Shown: one piece after another, positions 29,631-38,700 of the stretch
Layout of the letters: every line of letters begins with the position of its first letter
How positions within the stretch are numbered: the first letter of the stretch is position 1
Assembly: GCA_964531335.1 (NCBI GenBank)
Contig: CAZHEV010000007.1
Location: forward strand, 62,001 to 126,000
DNA length: 64,000 bases
Reading direction: 5' to 3'
Origin: CAZHEV01 sp964531335 [NCBI: uncultured bacterium]
GTDB lineage: Bacteria > Eisenbacteria > RBG-16-71-46 > CAZHEV01
Translations under genes and position numbers: made by a program
Notes under the pieces: generated by a model
What the model was told of the DNA's origin: nothing
The model's database searches: none
What the model saw: only the letters and a program-made list of their open reading frames with translations

Positions 29631-30685
29631 TATCTCTGGATGACATGAGCGCGCTGGGCCGTCTGGACAAGAGCGACATGCTGGGGCTGATCGACGCGTT
29701 CCCCCGGCATTGCAGGGAGGGATGGAACCTGGGGCTCGAGTGGGCGGGGTGCGCCGGCCTGAAGGCGCCCGGCTCCATCGTGGTGGCAGGCATGGGAGGA
29801 TCGGCGATAGCCGGCGACTTGGTTCTCGGTTTGGTGTCAAGGGCCCTCAAGATCCCCATGGTGGTGGTGAGGGACTACGAGCTGCCTGGATGGGTCGGCC
29901 CGGGCACCGCGGTCGTCTGCTGCAGCTACTCCGGCGAGACCGAGGAGACGCTGGCTGCGTTTCGGCGCGCCCGCGAGTCGGGGGCCTATCTGCTTACCAT
30001 ATCATCCGGTGGGACGTTGTCGCGCGAGGCGGAGGCGTCGGGCGCGAGCAATTTGCCGGTGCCCGGCGGAATGCAGCCGAGGGCCGCGCTGGGCTATCCC
30101 CTGTTCGGTCTGATTGCCCTCATCGAGACACTGGGCGCGGCCGGCACGATGGCCCAAGACGTGCGGAAGACCTTCGAAGCTCTGGAGGAAGCCAGGCTCC
30201 TGTGGGGGGAGGGCGTTCCCGAGGACCGCAACGAGGCCAAGTCCCTGGCCCGGGCGCTGGCCGGCGCGCTGCCGGTCGTTTACGCGCCGGAGGGCCCGCT
30301 GGGGGCCGTGGGATTTCGCTGGAGGACTCAGCTCAATGAGAACTCGAAGCTAATAGCGTACAACTGCGTCTTCCCCGAGCTGGACCACAACGAGATCGTG
30401 GGCTGGGCCAGGCCTTTCAACGTGGAGAGACCTGTTGCGGTCTTTCTGAGGGACCGGAACGAGCCCGAACGAATGCGATATAGAATAGAGATTACGCGGG
30501 ACCTCGTGGCCGACGCCGGCGTTGCGGTCAAGGAGGCGTGGGCCGACGGGGATCCGTTGGCCTGCATGGCGTGCTTGACCTATCTGGGGGATTACGCCAG
30601 CGTCTACGCGGCTTTCCTGAGGGGCTACGATCCGACTCCGGTGGACGTCATCGGAAGGCTAAAGGAAAAACTCAGCGAGAGGTGA
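29627..30685 (+). CDS. Bifunctional phosphoglucose/phosphomannose isomerase
   Basis: A 352-residue SIS-fold isomerase of the bacterial/archaeal PGI/PMI family. VVAGMGGSAIAGDL binds the sugar phosphate, CCSYSGETEETL is the second SIS motif, and NENSKLIAYNCVFPELDHNEIVGW carries catalytic Glu and His. It interconverts fructose 6-phosphate with glucose 6- and mannose 6-phosphate. Overlap with ptsI ties it to the PTS, where it could direct imported hexose phosphate to glycolysis or nucleotide-sugar synthesis. Confidence 0.88.
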   Translation: MISLDDMSALGRLDKSDMLGLIDAFPRHCREGWNLGLEWAGCAGLKAPGSIVVAGMGGSAIAGDLVLGLVSRALKIPMVVVRDYELPGWVGPGTAVVCCSYSGETEETLAAFRRARESGAYLLTISSGGTLSREAEASGASNLPVPGGMQPRAALGYPLFGLIALIETLGAAGTMAQDVRKTFEALEEARLLWGEGVPEDRNEAKSLARALAGALPVVYAPEGPLGAVGFRWRTQLNENSKLIAYNCVFPELDHNEIVGWARPFNVERPVAVFLRDRNEPERMRYRIEITRDLVADAGVAVKEAWADGDPLACMACLTYLGDYASVYAAFLRGYDPTPVDVIGRLKEKLSER

Positions 30686-30690
30686 TCGAA

Positions 30691-31671
30691 GTGAGAGCTA
30701 CCGCTGTGATACCGGTCGCCGGGGAGGGTACGCGGTTGAGGCCCCACACCTACTCCCAACCGAAGGTGCTGATCGACGTCGCCGGAAAGCCCATGCTGTC
30801 CCATATCCTGGATCGGCTGGTGGACCATGGAATCGAAAACGTCGTCTTCGTGGTGGGGCACATGGGGGACGTCGTGCGCGGGTTCGTGGAGTCGAACTAC
30901 AGCTTCAACGCGACGTTCGTCGAGCAGCCCGAGAGGGAAGGTCTCGGGCATGCTATATACCTGACAAAGGACCATGTTCCCCCCGGTCCACTCCTGATAG
31001 TCCTGGGGGACACGCTGTTCAGGGCGGACCTGGGCGAGGTTCTGGAGGGGGAGCGGAGCAGGATAGCGGTCATGGAGACGGACGACCCCCAGCGCTTCGG
31101 CATAGTGGAGCTTGACGGGGATACGGTGAAGGGGATCGTGGAGAAGCCCGCCGATCCGCCCAGCAACCTGGCGGTGATAGGAATATACTATATTACAAAG
31201 GCTTCGGTTCTCTTCGACTGCCTCGAGCATATCGTGGGCAACGACATAAGGACGAAAGGGGAATATCAGCTCACCGATGCCCTTGCGCTCATGGCGGGGC
31301 GCGGTGAGCCGCTTGGAGTTTTCTTGGTCGACTCCTGGTACGATTGCGGGAAGAAGGAGACCCTTCTTCAGACGAACCGTGAACTGCTGCAAGTGAGCGG
31401 GGGCGCGCCCGATGTGCCGGAGACCAGGATAATCGCGCCCGTGGCGATACACCCGGAGGCCGAGGTGAGGGGCTCCGTTCTGGGACCTCACGTTTCGATC
31501 GGCAGAGGGGTGAGAGTTGAGAGATCGGTCATAAGGGACTCCATCATATGCGAGGGCTCGGAGGTGGTGGAGGCCGTGTTGACCGATTCGGTCATTGGTA
31601 GAAACTGCAAGGTTACCGGAAATGCCATGGCGCTGAACATAGGCGACCTTTGCGAGGTTGATCTGCCTTAA
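30691..31671 (+). CDS. Sugar-1-phosphate nucleotidyltransferase with C-terminal left-handed helix
   Basis: A 326-residue nucleotidyltransferase. It opens with AVIPVAGEGTRLRPHTYSQPKVLIDVAGKPM, followed by a catalytic domain with VLGDTLF and GIVEKPADPP, then hexapeptide-like repeats (about 250-320). It resembles glucose-1-phosphate thymidylyl/uridylyltransferases; the exact base and sugar cannot be fixed. GTG 30691 is chosen because GAGGTGA lies six bases before it; GTG 30682 is a weaker alternative. It lies next to PGI/PMI, consistent with nucleotide-sugar supply. Confidence 0.85.
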   Translation: MRATAVIPVAGEGTRLRPHTYSQPKVLIDVAGKPMLSHILDRLVDHGIENVVFVVGHMGDVVRGFVESNYSFNATFVEQPEREGLGHAIYLTKDHVPPGPLLIVLGDTLFRADLGEVLEGERSRIAVMETDDPQRFGIVELDGDTVKGIVEKPADPPSNLAVIGIYYITKASVLFDCLEHIVGNDIRTKGEYQLTDALALMAGRGEPLGVFLVDSWYDCGKKETLLQTNRELLQVSGGAPDVPETRIIAPVAIHPEAEVRGSVLGPHVSIGRGVRVERSVIRDSIICEGSEVVEAVLTDSVIGRNCKVTGNAMALNIGDLCEVDLP

Positions 31672-31697
31672 CCATGGCCGGGTGGGGGACTGTCGGT

Positions 31698-31719
31698 GCG
31701 GCCGCGGGGCTGCGGCCGC
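31698..31719 (+). promoter_or_regulatory. Perfect GCGGCCGC hairpin upstream of metK
   Basis: Two copies of the self-complementary GCGGCCGC (31698-31705 and 31712-31719) flank a 6-base GGGGCT loop, 17 bases before the metK ribosome site. It could terminate or attenuate read-through from the upstream operon. No T-run follows. Confidence 0.45.
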
Positions 31720-31746
31720 CGGAAGGAGTTAGGGAAGGAGGAAGGT

Positions 31747-32901
31747 GTGGGCAGGACGTATCTCTTCACCTCCGAGTCGGTCACGGAGGGACACCCGGAC
31801 AAGGTGGCCGACCAGATCTCGGACGGTATTGTCGACGCCATAATCGCGCAGGACCCACAGGCCAGAGTCGCTTGCGAGACTCTGGTCACAACGGGCCTCG
31901 CCTTTGTGGCCGGTGAGATAAGCACGAAGTGCTACGTGGAAATGCCGAGGATAATCCGTGAGATCATACACGACATCGGCTATACGGATTCGGCGTATGG
32001 GTTCGACTATCAGACATGCGCCGTCGTGACGTCGATCGACGACCAGTCTTCGGACATCGCCATGGGCGTGAACGCGGTGGACGCCTTGAAGCAGGGGGCC
32101 GGAGACCAAGGGCTGATGTTCGGCTATGCGACGACGGAGACGCCGCAGCTCATGCCGCTTCCGATAATGATGGCGCACGCGATCGTCAGACGGCTTGCGG
32201 CCGTGCGGAAGGACGGGATCCTGCCCTATCTGGGGCTGGACGGCAAGAGCCAGGTTACGGTGGAGTACGAAGAGGGACTGCCAAAGAGGATCAACACGGT
32301 CGTGGTATCCGCGCAGCATAGTCCCGACGTGGAGAAGAAGAAGATAGAGGACGACATAGTCAAGTCCGTGATCCTTCCCGTGCTTCCCCCGGAAATGGTG
32401 GAGGGGGAGGTCAAGTTCTTCGTCAATCCGACGGGAAGGTTCGTCAACGGAGGGCCCAGGGCCGACACGGGGCTCACCGGAAGGAAGATCATTGTGGACA
32501 CCTACGGCGGCGTAGGTAGTCACGGAGGCGGTTGTTTCTCCGGAAAGGACCCGTCCAAGGTCGACAGATCGGGCTCCTATATGGCGAGATACATCGCGAA
32601 GAACATGGTGGCCGCGGGGTTCGCGAAGAAATGCGAGATCCAAGTGGCCTACGCCATCGGCCGGCCGGAGCCGGTCTCGATCAACATAGACACTTTCGGG
32701 ACCGGCGAGGTGCCGGAGGGGGATCTGGAGGCATTGGTGCTCAAGACCTTCGATCTGAGGCCGGCCGCGATAATCGAGACGCTCGAGTTGCAGAGGCCGA
32801 TCTATCGCAGGACCGCGGCCTACGGCCACTTCGGCCGCGAGGAGGAAGGTTTCACGTGGGAGATGTGCGACAGGGTTAGGGACCTTAAAGCGGGGTTGTG
32901 A
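31747..32901 (+). CDS. metK: S-adenosylmethionine synthetase
   Basis: A 384-residue enzyme making S-adenosylmethionine from ATP and methionine. It shows [19 protein letters not shown] at the N-terminus, [10 protein letters not shown] and [20 protein letters not shown] 31747 is chosen because AGGAGG ends five bases upstream and the length equals E. coli MetK; an ATG 51 bases earlier lies in the hairpin region. ahcY follows after 3 bases, pairing SAM synthesis with removal of S-adenosylhomocysteine. Confidence 0.97.
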   Translation: MGRTYLFTSESVTEGHPDKVADQISDGIVDAIIAQDPQARVACETLVTTGLAFVAGEISTKCYVEMPRIIREIIHDIGYTDSAYGFDYQTCAVVTSIDDQSSDIAMGVNAVDALKQGAGDQGLMFGYATTETPQLMPLPIMMAHAIVRRLAAVRKDGILPYLGLDGKSQVTVEYEEGLPKRINTVVVSAQHSPDVEKKKIEDDIVKSVILPVLPPEMVEGEVKFFVNPTGRFVNGGPRADTGLTGRKIIVDTYGGVGSHGGGCFSGKDPSKVDRSGSYMARYIAKNMVAAGFAKKCEIQVAYAIGRPEPVSINIDTFGTGEVPEGDLEALVLKTFDLRPAAIIETLELQRPIYRRTAAYGHFGREEEGFTWEMCDRVRDLKAGL

Positions 32902-32904
32902 GAT

Positions 32905-34161
32905 ATGACTTATGACGTCAAAGACGTTTCCATGACCGAGTACGGCAGGCGGCGAGTGGAGTGGGCCGAGAGAAGCATGCCGGTGCTCCGGACTATAAGA
33001 ACGAGGTTCGAAAAGGAGAAGCCCCTTTCCGGGGTGAAGATAGGGGCCTGCCTGCACGTCACCACGGAGACGGCCAACCTGATGACCGCCCTCAAGGCGG
33101 GAGGGGCCGAGGTGGCGCTCTGCGCCTCCAATCCGCTGAGCACTCAGGACGACGTCGCGGCCTGGCTCGCGGCGGAGGGCGGGATATCCACGTTCGCCAT
33201 AAGGGGTATCGACCGCGACGGCTATTACGGCCACATAGAGGCGACCTTGGACCTGAGGCCGCAGATAACAATGGACGACGGTGCGGACCTGGTATCTACG
33301 ATACACGGACCCCGATCGTCGCAGGTAGGGGACGTGATCGGAGGCACCGAGGAGACCACCACGGGCGTCATCAGGCTCAGAAGCATGGAGAAGAACGGCG
33401 TCCTGAGATATCCTATAGTCGCCGTGAACGACGCCAAGACGAAGCACTTCTTCGACAACAGATACGGGACAGGTCAGAGCACCATCGACGGGATCCTGAG
33501 GGCGACGAACGTGCTCATGGCGGGCACGAGCTTCGTGGTGGCCGGCTACGGGTGGTGCGGCCGTGGAGTCGCGATGCGGGCCAGAGGGATGGGGGCGAAA
33601 GTCATAATCGTCGAGGTGGACCCGCTCAAGGCGCTGGAGGCCGTCATGGACGGATACCAGGTCATGCCGATGGCGGAGGCTGCGGGCATCGGTGACATCT
33701 TCGTTACGCTTACCGGGGATATGAGCGTGATCCGGCCGGAGCATTTCAAGGCCATGAAGGACGGCGCCATCGTATGCAACTCCGGTCACTTCAATGTGGA
33801 GCTGGACTTGGCCGGTCTGGAGAAGGTCGCGCTATCCAAGCGGACCGTCAGGCCTCTGGTCGAGGAGTACACCCTGGACGGCGGCAGGAGGATAAATGTC
33901 CTCGGCGAGGGGCGTTTGGTCAATCTCGCAGCCGCCGAAGGGCACCCGGCGTCGGTGATGGATATGAGCTTCGCGAACCAGGCCCTGTGCGTGGAGTACA
34001 TGATCACTCACGCAAAGGACCTCGAGCGCAAGGTGTATCCAGTACCGATCTTCATAGACGAGCAGATCGCAGCCCACAAGCTCGAGGCCTTGGGGGTCGA
34101 GATAGACCGTCTCACGGAGGAGCAGGAGGCCTATCTCTCGTCGTGGGAGATGGGCACTTAG
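32905..34161 (+). CDS. ahcY: Adenosylhomocysteinase
   Basis: A 418-residue NAD-dependent hydrolase splitting S-adenosylhomocysteine to adenosine and homocysteine. Conserved segments include [64 protein letters not shown] (Rossmann) and [11 protein letters not shown]. It ends in YLSSWEMGT, without the Lys-Tyr C-terminal tail of longer enzymes. It is therefore of the short type found in thermophiles and archaea. It lies directly behind metK in a methyl-cycle pair. Confidence 0.95.
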   Translation: MTYDVKDVSMTEYGRRRVEWAERSMPVLRTIRTRFEKEKPLSGVKIGACLHVTTETANLMTALKAGGAEVALCASNPLSTQDDVAAWLAAEGGISTFAIRGIDRDGYYGHIEATLDLRPQITMDDGADLVSTIHGPRSSQVGDVIGGTEETTTGVIRLRSMEKNGVLRYPIVAVNDAKTKHFFDNRYGTGQSTIDGILRATNVLMAGTSFVVAGYGWCGRGVAMRARGMGAKVIIVEVDPLKALEAVMDGYQVMPMAEAAGIGDIFVTLTGDMSVIRPEHFKAMKDGAIVCNSGHFNVELDLAGLEKVALSKRTVRPLVEEYTLDGGRRINVLGEGRLVNLAAAEGHPASVMDMSFANQALCVEYMITHAKDLERKVYPVPIFIDEQIAAHKLEALGVEIDRLTEEQEAYLSSWEMGT

Positions 34162-34179
34162 GCGCTTGCCGAGGGAGTG

Positions 34180-36507
34180 ATGCCGGTGCGTTCCAGAAAA
34201 CGTCGGAAGCAAGGCCTTCAAAGCACGCTGGCCGGCCTGCTTCTGGGTCTGCTGGCCGCCATGGTCCTTTTGAGCCTCGCCACCCATTCTCCGCTGGACG
34301 TTGCTCGCGACTGGGACAGCGTTGCCAGGGTTGAGAACGCGTCGGGCCTGGTGGGCGCGTACGTGTCCGGCGCCCTGTTCAAATGGCTGGGGCCGCTGGG
34401 GGCGTGGGTGGCACCTCTGGTCATTCTGCTGTGGAGCGCAAACAGGCTGCGCAGATCGGACTGGAGGGAACCGGCCGTCCGTTGCGGCGTCGGCGGGCTC
34501 TTCCTGGTAGTGATGCTCGCGCATGTCTCGCTCTGGACGGAGGGCGCCTCGGTCGGCTGGGGCGGCGCGGTCGGACGCTACGTCGCCGGCTTGTCCAAGG
34601 AGGCTTTCGGGTCTCTGGGAGCGCACCTTGCCCTGTGGGCTGTCCTTTTGAGCCTCACCTTCAGCATCAGCGATCTCCCCCTACGTATCATATCGAGCCT
34701 GGGCGAGCACTTGATCGGCGTCCTTGCCGCTGCGTGGCGGAAGGTCGCGCGCACCCCCGCGGCGGCCTCGGGGGCGCTGCGATGGGTGGCGTCGGCCAGG
34801 CGCGGGCGCGGGAGGCCGGAGAGAACGGAGTCGGGCGGGCCCGACATCGTCGAGCCGGGGCGGGCGCTGGGAGATGAAAATATCGTGGGAGCCGGTATGG
34901 AGCCCACGCCCAAGGTGATGTCGGCGGTCGAGCCCGCCGCCGAGGATCGGGTGCAGAACGAGGCCGCGACGAGGCGCGCGCCCGAATCGCGCAGGACCGA
35001 CTCCCCCGGTCGATCGCGCGTGGATCCGGCGGTCGAGCCGCCCCTGGGCCTGGATCCGGAAAACGTTACAGTGTCGGCGTACAAGCTGCCGCCCCTTTCG
35101 CTGCTGGACGCTCCCGAGGTGGTGCGCGGAGGCGTTGGAGAAGAAGAGGTCATGGAATCCTCGAGGACGCTGCAGGAGGCGCTCTCGCATTTCGGCGTGA
35201 AAGGGAGGGTCTCGGAAGTCCACCCGGGTCCGGTCATTACGCGGTATGACTTCGCGCCGGCCGCGGGCGTCAGGGTCAGCCAAATAATAAGCCGGCAGGA
35301 CGATATCGCCCTTGCCCTTAGATGTCAGAACATCAGGATAGTGGCGCCCATTCCGGGCAAGGCCGCGGTCGGCATAGAGGTCCCGAACAAGTCGCCGCAG
35401 GTTGTCTATCTCAAAGAACTCCTCGGCGGGAGCGGTTTCAGGGACGCGGCGGCCAAGCTTCTGATCGCCTTGGGAAAGACCGTTTCGGGGGACCCTCATT
35501 ACGCCGACCTGGGGACTATGCCCCACCTTCTGATAGCCGGAGCGACGGGGTCGGGAAAGAGCGTCTGCGTGAACTCGGTCATAACGAGCCTGTTGTACAG
35601 GCTGACCGCCGATGATTTGAAGTTGCTCCTGATAGATCCGAAACGCCTTGAGCTCAGCGGGTACAATGGGATTCCGCACCTTCTGCTTCCGGTGGTGACC
35701 GATCACAAGAGGGCCGCCAAGGCTCTGCGTTGGGTCGTAATGGAAATGGACCGGCGCTACAAGCAACTGGCCTCGGTCGGCGTTCGAGACATCGGCTCTT
35801 ACAACCAGAAGGTGGCCGTCGCGGCTCCCGAGTCGGGGTTGCGGAAGCTCCCCTTCCTGGTAATAGTCGTGGATGAGCTCGCCGACTTGATGGTAGCCCT
35901 GCCGGCGGAGATCGAGGAGCCGGTCACCAGGCTTGCCCAGATGGCCAGGGCGGTCGGCATACATCTTATTCTCGCCACCCAGCGGCCGTCCGTGGACGTG
36001 ATCACGGGCCTGATCAAGGCGAACTTCCCTTCCAGGGTCGCGTTCCAGGTGGCGGCAAAGGTCGATTCTAGGACGATCCTGGACACGAACGGCGCCGAGT
36101 GCCTGCTTGGACGGGGGGACATGCTGTTTCTGCCCGGGAGCACGCCCCAGCCGGTCAGGATCCACGGCGCCTTTGTCTCGGGAGAGGAGACAGCTCGGGT
36201 TACCGAATTCCTCAAGAATCAGGTATCATCGGAGGAGGGCGACGTTCCCGAAGTGGAGGTGGCGGAGGATCAATGGGACGACGCCGCCGGTGACGAGGAG
36301 ATTTTCAAGGAGGCGGCGAAGCTCGTGGTTATGCACCAGCAGGGCTCTACCTCGCTGTTGCAGCGCAGGCTGCGGATAGGCTACTCGAGGGCCGCCAGAA
36401 TAGTGGACATGCTCGAGCAGCGGGGCATCGTGGGCCCGTACAACGGCAGCAAGGCCAGGGAGGTTCTGGTAGATGAGTCGTATCTTGAGGAGCACAGCCT
36501 TTTGTAA
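34180..36507 (+). CDS. ftsK: DNA translocase FtsK/SpoIIIE
   Basis: A 775-residue chromosome-segregation motor. Four or five membrane helices lie in the first 200 residues. A Pro/Arg/Glu-rich linker (about 210-300) precedes the RecA-like motor with Walker A GATGSGKSVCVN near residue 455. Further on come LLIDPKRLELS, VVDELADLM and ATQRPSVDVITGLIKANFPSR. The C-terminal gamma winged helix (RLRIGYSRAARIVDMLEQRGIVGP) recognises orienting KOPS-type sites. GTG 34177, ATG 34180 and GTG 34186 are all possible starts. Its 3' end overlaps lolA by 35 bases. Confidence 0.94.
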   Translation: MPVRSRKRRKQGLQSTLAGLLLGLLAAMVLLSLATHSPLDVARDWDSVARVENASGLVGAYVSGALFKWLGPLGAWVAPLVILLWSANRLRRSDWREPAVRCGVGGLFLVVMLAHVSLWTEGASVGWGGAVGRYVAGLSKEAFGSLGAHLALWAVLLSLTFSISDLPLRIISSLGEHLIGVLAAAWRKVARTPAAASGALRWVASARRGRGRPERTESGGPDIVEPGRALGDENIVGAGMEPTPKVMSAVEPAAEDRVQNEAATRRAPESRRTDSPGRSRVDPAVEPPLGLDPENVTVSAYKLPPLSLLDAPEVVRGGVGEEEVMESSRTLQEALSHFGVKGRVSEVHPGPVITRYDFAPAAGVRVSQIISRQDDIALALRCQNIRIVAPIPGKAAVGIEVPNKSPQVVYLKELLGGSGFRDAAAKLLIALGKTVSGDPHYADLGTMPHLLIAGATGSGKSVCVNSVITSLLYRLTADDLKLLLIDPKRLELSGYNGIPHLLLPVVTDHKRAAKALRWVVMEMDRRYKQLASVGVRDIGSYNQKVAVAAPESGLRKLPFLVIVVDELADLMVALPAEIEEPVTRLAQMARAVGIHLILATQRPSVDVITGLIKANFPSRVAFQVAAKVDSRTILDTNGAECLLGRGDMLFLPGSTPQPVRIHGAFVSGEETARVTEFLKNQVSSEEGDVPEVEVAEDQWDDAAGDEEIFKEAAKLVVMHQQGSTSLLQRRLRIGYSRAARIVDMLEQRGIVGPYNGSKAREVLVDESYLEEHSLL

Positions 36508-37315
36508 TAGATATCTTCTGGGCGCCGCGATGGCGGTAGTACTGGCCGCGGCGGCCTGCGCGTGCTCATCGGCGGGGCAGTCCGGGTTCGATCCGTCGGC
36601 GGACGAAGTCGCGGCGGCCGAGCCGGCGGGAGCGGACAAGAAGTCCGAGAACAGGAGCGGCTGCGCGAGCGGCTGTATGGGGTGCGCGGCGACCTGCGCC
36701 GCGAAGCAGTCCTTCTCTCTCGACGACATCGTAAAGATGCTGCGCAGGTCCTATTCCGACCTCGAGGGACTGTCGATGTCTTTCCAGCAGGTGAACTCGT
36801 GGAAGGACATGCCCGATGCGGGAGAGATCTCGAAGGGGGTGCTCTGGGCCGCCGGAGGGAGGCGCCTTCGTCTGGAGTACAGCGAGCCTCCGGGACATCT
36901 CCTTGTGAGCGACGGGGAACGAATCTGGGTCTACGTCCCGGAGAACAAGCAGGCGGTCGTGGACACGGTGGGGGCCGGCGAGGGAGCCGCTCTGGCCGAG
37001 ACCGTCCTGAGCTTCCTTGACAGCGGTCGGCTGAGCCTGGCCGAATCCGAGAAGGCTCAAGGCACGGAGTGTTACGTCTTGCTCGTACGAGACGTGCTCG
37101 AGCCGCCCGGACTCGAGACGGTCAAGATTTGGGTCGATCCCGGGCAGTGGCTCGCAAGAGGGATCGAGCTGACGGACGTCAACGGAAACGTCACCACCTT
37201 CGTGTTTTCCGACGTGAAGAGACTCAAGAAGGTGGATGAGGACAGATTTACCTTCGAGGCGCCTCCCGGGGTCGAGGTGGTCGAAAGTCCGTTGAGCACT
37301 GGCGATTCCATATGA
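36473..37315 (+). CDS. lolA: LolA-like outer-membrane lipoprotein carrier with Cys-rich N-terminal extension
   Basis: A 280-residue protein. Residues about 80-270 match the LolA fold that shuttles lipoproteins through the periplasm (GVLWAAGGRRLRLEY, GERIWVYVPE, IELTDVNGNVTTFVFSDV). The ftsK-lolA neighbourhood is conserved in proteobacteria. Unusually, the signal peptide ends in ACACSS, which could be a lipobox. It is followed by a low-complexity stretch and a CxxxCxxCxxxC cluster (about residues 63-74) not expected in LolA. The ATG at 36473 lies inside ftsK behind AGGGAGG. Confidence 0.8.
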   Translation: MSRILRSTAFCNRYLLGAAMAVVLAAAACACSSAGQSGFDPSADEVAAAEPAGADKKSENRSGCASGCMGCAATCAAKQSFSLDDIVKMLRRSYSDLEGLSMSFQQVNSWKDMPDAGEISKGVLWAAGGRRLRLEYSEPPGHLLVSDGERIWVYVPENKQAVVDTVGAGEGAALAETVLSFLDSGRLSLAESEKAQGTECYVLLVRDVLEPPGLETVKIWVDPGQWLARGIELTDVNGNVTTFVFSDVKRLKKVDEDRFTFEAPPGVEVVESPLSTGDSI

Positions 37316-38700
37316 TGAGACAGGGGCCCGGCCCGAGGACCCGAGCTCCCGATGGCTCTCGCGAACAGCCGACGCTGGCGTTGGTGAGCCTGGGTTGTCC
37401 CAAGAACCTCGTTGACTCGGAAGGCATGGCCGAGATCCTCTCGGGCATGGGCTTCAGACCCGCCGGCGGCCTCCGGGGCGCCGACGTGGTCCTCATAAAC
37501 ACGTGCACTTTCATAAAGGACGCCGCCGAAGAGTCCCTGGAGGCGATCTCCGAGGCCCTCGAGCTCAAGAGGGACGGAGCCGTAGGGGTGGTCGTAGTCG
37601 CGGGATGTCTGGTCCAACGCATGGGCCGTCGGCTGATGGCGCGTTTCCCCGACCTGGATGGCGCGCTGGGGACAGGGTCCTGGCCGCAGGTGGGCCGGGT
37701 ATGCCGTGAGGCGCTGGAGGGGACCGAGAGAAGCCTGAGGCTGGACCCGCCAGGACGGACCGTGTTGCTACCAGGAAGGACGAAGTCCTCCCACGGACAT
37801 TTTGCATATCTCAAGATTACCGAAGGATGTCACAGGAGATGCTCTTACTGCATTATCCCGTCCGTCAGGGGGCCGCTCCTCAGCGCGCCCCCTGACGCTC
37901 TGCTTCGAGAGGCCGGGGCGCTCGTGCGGTCCGGAGTCGTCGAGCTGATACTGGTCGGCGAGGACACAGGCGCCTACGGGGCCGACGTGGACGGCCGATG
38001 GAGCCTGACCGGCCTGCTGTCGGAGCTCAATAGTCTGCCGGGCCTCGGGTGGATAAGACTGATGTACGTCCATCCGTGCTCGGTGAACGATCGCCTGATC
38101 GCGACGATTGAGGAATGCGACAAGGTCTGTGCATACATGGACGTTCCCATCCAACACGCGTCGGACCGGGTTCTATCCGCCATGAACAGGCCCACTTCAA
38201 AGAAGAACATTGAGAGAGTCCTGCGGTCCTTGAAGGACTCACCCAAGGATTTCGCGTTGCGCACCACGGTGATGGTCGGGTTCCCCGGCGAGACCCAATC
38301 CGACTTCGAGGAGCTGAAGGCGTTCGTAAGTGAGTGGGAGTTTGACCACCTAGGGGCGTTCTGTTATTCTCCCGAAGGCGGTACTAAGGCGGCGAGTTAT
38401 CCCGCACAAGTCGATGACGCGGTGACGGCGAACAGGCGATCCGAGATTATGGAAGCGCAGGCTAAGATCTCCCTCAAGAAGAACAGGGCGGTGATCGGGT
38501 CCGCGGCCGAAGTGCTCGTGGATGAGATCTCGGGCGACGGAGGATTGCCGTCGCGCACGAGGAGACAGGCCCCCGGCGTCGACGGGATTACGCTGGTGTC
38601 CGGCGCGGCCGCCGGGCCGGGCGAGCTCCTTACCGTCAGCATCCTCGATGCTGATGAGTACGACCTGTATGCCGCGCCGGCGGCCGGGAGGCGCAGTTGA
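37312..38700 (+). CDS. rimO: Ribosomal protein S12 methylthiotransferase RimO
   Basis: A 462-residue radical-SAM methylthiotransferase. The N-terminal UPF0004 domain has SLGCPKNLVDSEGM, INTCTFI and VVAGCLVQR, giving three Cys for one iron-sulfur cluster. The radical SAM triad is Cys173, 177, 180 in EGCHRRCSYC. The PIQHASDRVLSAMNR stretch and a C-terminal TRAM-like domain follow. RimO modifies an aspartate of ribosomal protein S12; the SLGCPKN form favours RimO over MiaB. The start overlaps the lolA stop (ATGA). Confidence 0.93.
   Translation: MMRQGPGPRTRAPDGSREQPTLALVSLGCPKNLVDSEGMAEILSGMGFRPAGGLRGADVVLINTCTFIKDAAEESLEAISEALELKRDGAVGVVVVAGCLVQRMGRRLMARFPDLDGALGTGSWPQVGRVCREALEGTERSLRLDPPGRTVLLPGRTKSSHGHFAYLKITEGCHRRCSYCIIPSVRGPLLSAPPDALLREAGALVRSGVVELILVGEDTGAYGADVDGRWSLTGLLSELNSLPGLGWIRLMYVHPCSVNDRLIATIEECDKVCAYMDVPIQHASDRVLSAMNRPTSKKNIERVLRSLKDSPKDFALRTTVMVGFPGETQSDFEELKAFVSEWEFDHLGAFCYSPEGGTKAASYPAQVDDAVTANRRSEIMEAQAKISLKKNRAVIGSAAEVLVDEISGDGGLPSRTRRQAPGVDGITLVSGAAAGPGELLTVSILDADEYDLYAAPAAGRRS

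Noticed and set aside
31672-31746. SAM riboswitch before metK
   Set aside because: The gap is only 75 bases and holds a simple GC hairpin; no SAM-I, SAM-II or SAM-IV core motifs.
31729-33789. Long open frame (686 codons) on the minus strand opposite metK and ahcY
   Set aside because: It mirrors the codon pattern of two clearly conserved genes; GC-rich third positions create such antisense frames. No family resemblance.
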